Below are positions 6,257 through 8,144 of a DNA stretch of 8,144 nucleotides, piece after piece. The position numbers and the translations under genes were made by a program. The DNA comes from a bacterium (GTDB lineage Bacteria; Patescibacteriota; Minisyncoccia; Phycocordibacterales; PALSA-1337), in assembly GCA_030648705.1 (NCBI GenBank), contig JAUSHF010000038.1, positions 1-8,144 of the forward strand, written 5' to 3'. The notes under the pieces were generated by a model. That model was not told where the DNA came from. It did no database searches and worked only from the letters and a program-made list of their open reading frames with translations. Position 1 is the first letter of the stretch; every line of letters starts with the position of its first letter.

Positions 6257-7137
6257 AATAGTACCCTTTTTATTTCCCCTACAATTTCATCTAGAGTTAC
6301 AGTAGCCTTCACCATGTATTTCTCAGCCCCTAAAGCATAACATCTCTTTATATCTGCCTCCTGACTGAAGTTTGAAAGCATCAGAGCTGGAATATTTCTG
6401 ACGTTAGGATTTGCTTTTATTTTTTCTAATACTTCGATACCAGTCATTCCTGGCAATAGAATATCCAGAAGAATGATATCGGGCTTTTCTTTTTCAACTA
6501 TTGTCAGAGCGATTTCACCAGTCTCAGCGTAAACAACATTACATCCTAGTAAATTAAGTTTGCGAGATATTAAATCTATTAAAAATTTATCGTCTTCTAC
6601 CCAAAGTATTTTCTTTGTTTTTAATAATTCATCTGGAAATAATGATTTCGAATTCTCTGCGGATTTGCTAAGTAATGTATCTGAAGAAATACTTGGAGGA
6701 GGTACGGTCACTCCATTAGAATCTACTCCTACATATTTTTTTACTTCTGTCTCCACTTTATTATTATCATTATCTAGAATTCTATTTATATGAGCAATAA
6801 TCTCTCCCGGATCAAACTGTGCCTTAACTAAGAACTCTTTAACACCAAATGCAGTAAATGAAGCGGTTTCTCCCTGATCTCCAGAATTAGTAACCACCAT
6901 AACTGGAATCTCCGAAATAGAAGGGTCTTCTTTTTTTGCCTTAAGAACATCTAAGCCGTTCATTATTGGTAATAGTATGTCTAAAAGAATAATGTCAGGT
7001 TTCCATTCTTTAATCTTCGCTAAACCAGATTGTCCATCTACAGCTATAGATGGTTCGTATCCAGCTAAAGTACATTTTTGAGCTAATACTTCCCCTAAAA
7101 ATGTATCATCTTCAATTATTAAAACTTTTTTTGCCAT
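6250..7137 (-). CDS. Response regulator with two receiver domains and no output domain
   Basis: This 295-aa protein has two complete CheY-like receivers. REC1 (about 3-122) has acidic residues Asp10/Asp11, phospho-acceptor Asp53 in LLDILLP, Thr83 and Lys105. REC2 (about 175-294) has Glu181/Asp182/Asp183, Asp225 in the same LLDILLP context, Ser255 and Lys277. All phosphorylation residues are present in both, so both should be active. The linker (about 125-174) is Ser/Pro-rich and probably flexible. No DNA-binding, cyclase or other effector domain exists, so the protein probably acts through contacts or phosphotransfer. The ATG at 7137 lies seven bases after the kinase stop, so the two genes form one operon. 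The shared pattern (DIILLDILLP, K at the end) suggests the receivers arose by internal duplication or fusion. No clear Shine-Dalgarno is seen. Confidence 0.93.
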   Translation of the reverse strand: MAKKVLIIEDDTFLGEVLAQKCTLAGYEPSIAVDGQSGLAKIKEWKPDIILLDILLPIMNGLDVLKAKKEDPSISEIPVMVVTNSGDQGETASFTAFGVKEFLVKAQFDPGEIIAHINRILDNDNNKVETEVKKYVGVDSNGVTVPPPSISSDTLLSKSAENSKSLFPDELLKTKKILWVEDDKFLIDLISRKLNLLGCNVVYAETGEIALTIVEKEKPDIILLDILLPGMTGIEVLEKIKANPNVRNIPALMLSNFSQEADIKRCYALGAEKYMVKATVTLDEIVGEIKRVLLK

Positions 7138-7144
7138 ATAATTT

Positions 7145-8144
7145 TTATTTACTGACTACATTGTTATTCGTAGTTACATTATTTTTAAATTGTTTTGGTA
7201 TTTCAAAATAAAACGAACTTCCCTTACCTAATTCACTTTTAAAGCCGATAGTTCCATGATGAGTCTCGATAATACTCTTTGAAATAAAGAGACCTAAACC
7301 AGAACCATCTGTCTGAACTCTGACTGCATTCGTACTTCTAAAGAATCTGGTAAAAATATTCGTCTGTTCAGCTGGAGGAACACCAATACCGTTATCTTGT
7401 ACCTCGAAGTATATTGTATCACTTTTCTCAGTCAAAATCACTCTGATACTTCCTTCCGCCTTCGTATATTTAATAGCATTTTCAATTAAATTTTGAACTA
7501 CGGCACGCATTTTCTCTGGATCTATGAATATTGGTGCTAGAATAGCAGGCTTTTCCTTAAATGAAATAGTAACCTTTCTCTTATTTGCAAAAGGCATTAA
7601 TTCATAAATAACACTTTCTACTAAATCTAAAAACTGAATATTAACAAAGAAATACTGAAGTCGACCAGATACTATTCTATCCACGTTTAACATATCATTG
7701 ATAAGCGATATCATTCTGTCATTACTGTCATATGCTTTACCGACGAATGATTTTTGATCATCAGTAAGTACACCCAAATCTCCAGTCAAAAGCATTTTTA
7801 ATGTCCATTTAATTCCAGAAAGTGGTGTCCTAAGCTGATGAGCCACTACCGACACGAATTCACTTTTCTTTCTCTCAAGTATTTTTGATTCGGTAATGTC
7901 CTCTATCCAAATTAAAGAATACTTTTTATCTTTTTCATTATTTATTAAAGTAAATTTAACTTTATATATCTTATTTTCAGAATCTATTTCTGGTATTTCA
8001 TAAAAATTAGTCTCTTTTGATTTTTCGAAAGAAGCTTTTACATCTACACCAGTAAATTTATCAGAAAAAAGTTTCAAAATATCGTTTGTATAAAAATTCG
8101 AAAGAGTTAACATTTTAAACATCCTTTTTGCAAAAGGATTAATA
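7145..8144 (-). CDS. Histidine kinase, PAS-HisKA-HATPase, 5' end outside the window
   Basis: The kinase should autophosphorylate on His and pass phosphate to the neighbouring double receiver. Numbering from the internal ATG at 8122: HisKA H-box AHQLRTP with His95 (94-100), N-box with Asn211, Glu214 and Asn215, G1 DNGIG (243-247), F-box around 257-261 and G2 DGSGLGLF (272-279). Every ATP-binding motif is intact. The region before the H-box (about 1-80) resembles the second half of a PAS domain, ending in WIEDITE just before the coiled dimerisation helix. No membrane segment is present in the visible part. The frame stays open upstream of 8122 to the window edge and reads INPFAKRMF, a typical PAS helix sequence, so the true start is probably beyond 8144 and the ATG at 8122 is internal. 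The stop TAA lies seven bases before the regulator gene. Confidence 0.93.
   Translation of the reverse strand, partial: INPFAKRMFKMLTLSNFYTNDILKLFSDKFTGVDVKASFEKSKETNFYEIPEIDSENKIYKVKFTLINNEKDKKYSLIWIEDITESKILERKKSEFVSVVAHQLRTPLSGIKWTLKMLLTGDLGVLTDDQKSFVGKAYDSNDRMISLINDMLNVDRIVSGRLQYFFVNIQFLDLVESVIYELMPFANKRKVTISFKEKPAILAPIFIDPEKMRAVVQNLIENAIKYTKAEGSIRVILTEKSDTIYFEVQDNGIGVPPAEQTNIFTRFFRSTNAVRVQTDGSGLGLFISKSIIETHHGTIGFKSELGKGSSFYFEIPKQFKNNVTTNNNVVSK

Noticed and set aside
6560..6793. A 77-aa plus-strand ORF opposite the response regulator
   Set aside because: It is a Ser-rich shadow of the regulator linker and second receiver, and the regulator motifs explain the region fully.

Overview
The window looks like AT-rich bacterial chromosome using the standard code: TGA ends the substrate-binding protein, the permease and a small ORF. 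A member of the Candidate Phyla Radiation (Patescibacteria, Parcubacteria-like) is my best guess. This rests on a shortened UvrA with a reduced zinc module, few Shine-Dalgarno sequences, a soluble PAS-type histidine kinase paired with an output-less double receiver protein, and a REP/MITE-like palindrome. The assignment is inference, because no phylogenetic marker such as rRNA is present.

Layout, left to right. Positions 1-75 hold a doubtful reading-frame tail. Positions 199-513 form a self-contained unit: promoter, a 64-aa orphan ORF (256-450) and a clean intrinsic terminator (487-513). Positions 569-790 (minus strand) are a broken 3' end of uvrA (73 codons). A 133-bp element with 23-bp terminal inverted repeats (805-937) follows. 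A promoter then leads into a three-gene plus-strand operon (1029-3508) encoding a complete NitT/TauT-type ABC importer: membrane-anchored binding protein, ATPase and permease. Convergent to it is a full-length uvrA (3542-6127, minus strand). A long, almost perfect inverted repeat (6168-6256) separates uvrA from a two-component pair on the same strand: a tandem-receiver response regulator (6250-7137) and a histidine kinase (7145 to the right edge). The kinase is incomplete because its reading frame stays open through the window end.

The most interesting feature is the relation between the two uvrA ends. Positions 569-790 align without gaps to 3542-3763, starting exactly at the stop codon. I count 29 base differences in 222 positions, yet only one changes an amino acid (Ile/Val). 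The fragment therefore did not decay from a simple local duplication. Both copies evolved as working uvrA in different lineages before being brought together. The importer operon plus the palindromic element sit between these direct repeats, as expected if a foreign segment entered at the 3' end of uvrA, restored the gene with its own version of the end, and left the old end stranded.

Functionally, the importer should bring in a small solute of the nitrate/sulfonate/taurine/thiamine-precursor class, but no neighbouring enzyme identifies it. UvrA belongs to nucleotide excision repair. The kinase and double receiver form one operon, probably a signalling unit acting through protein contacts rather than DNA binding.
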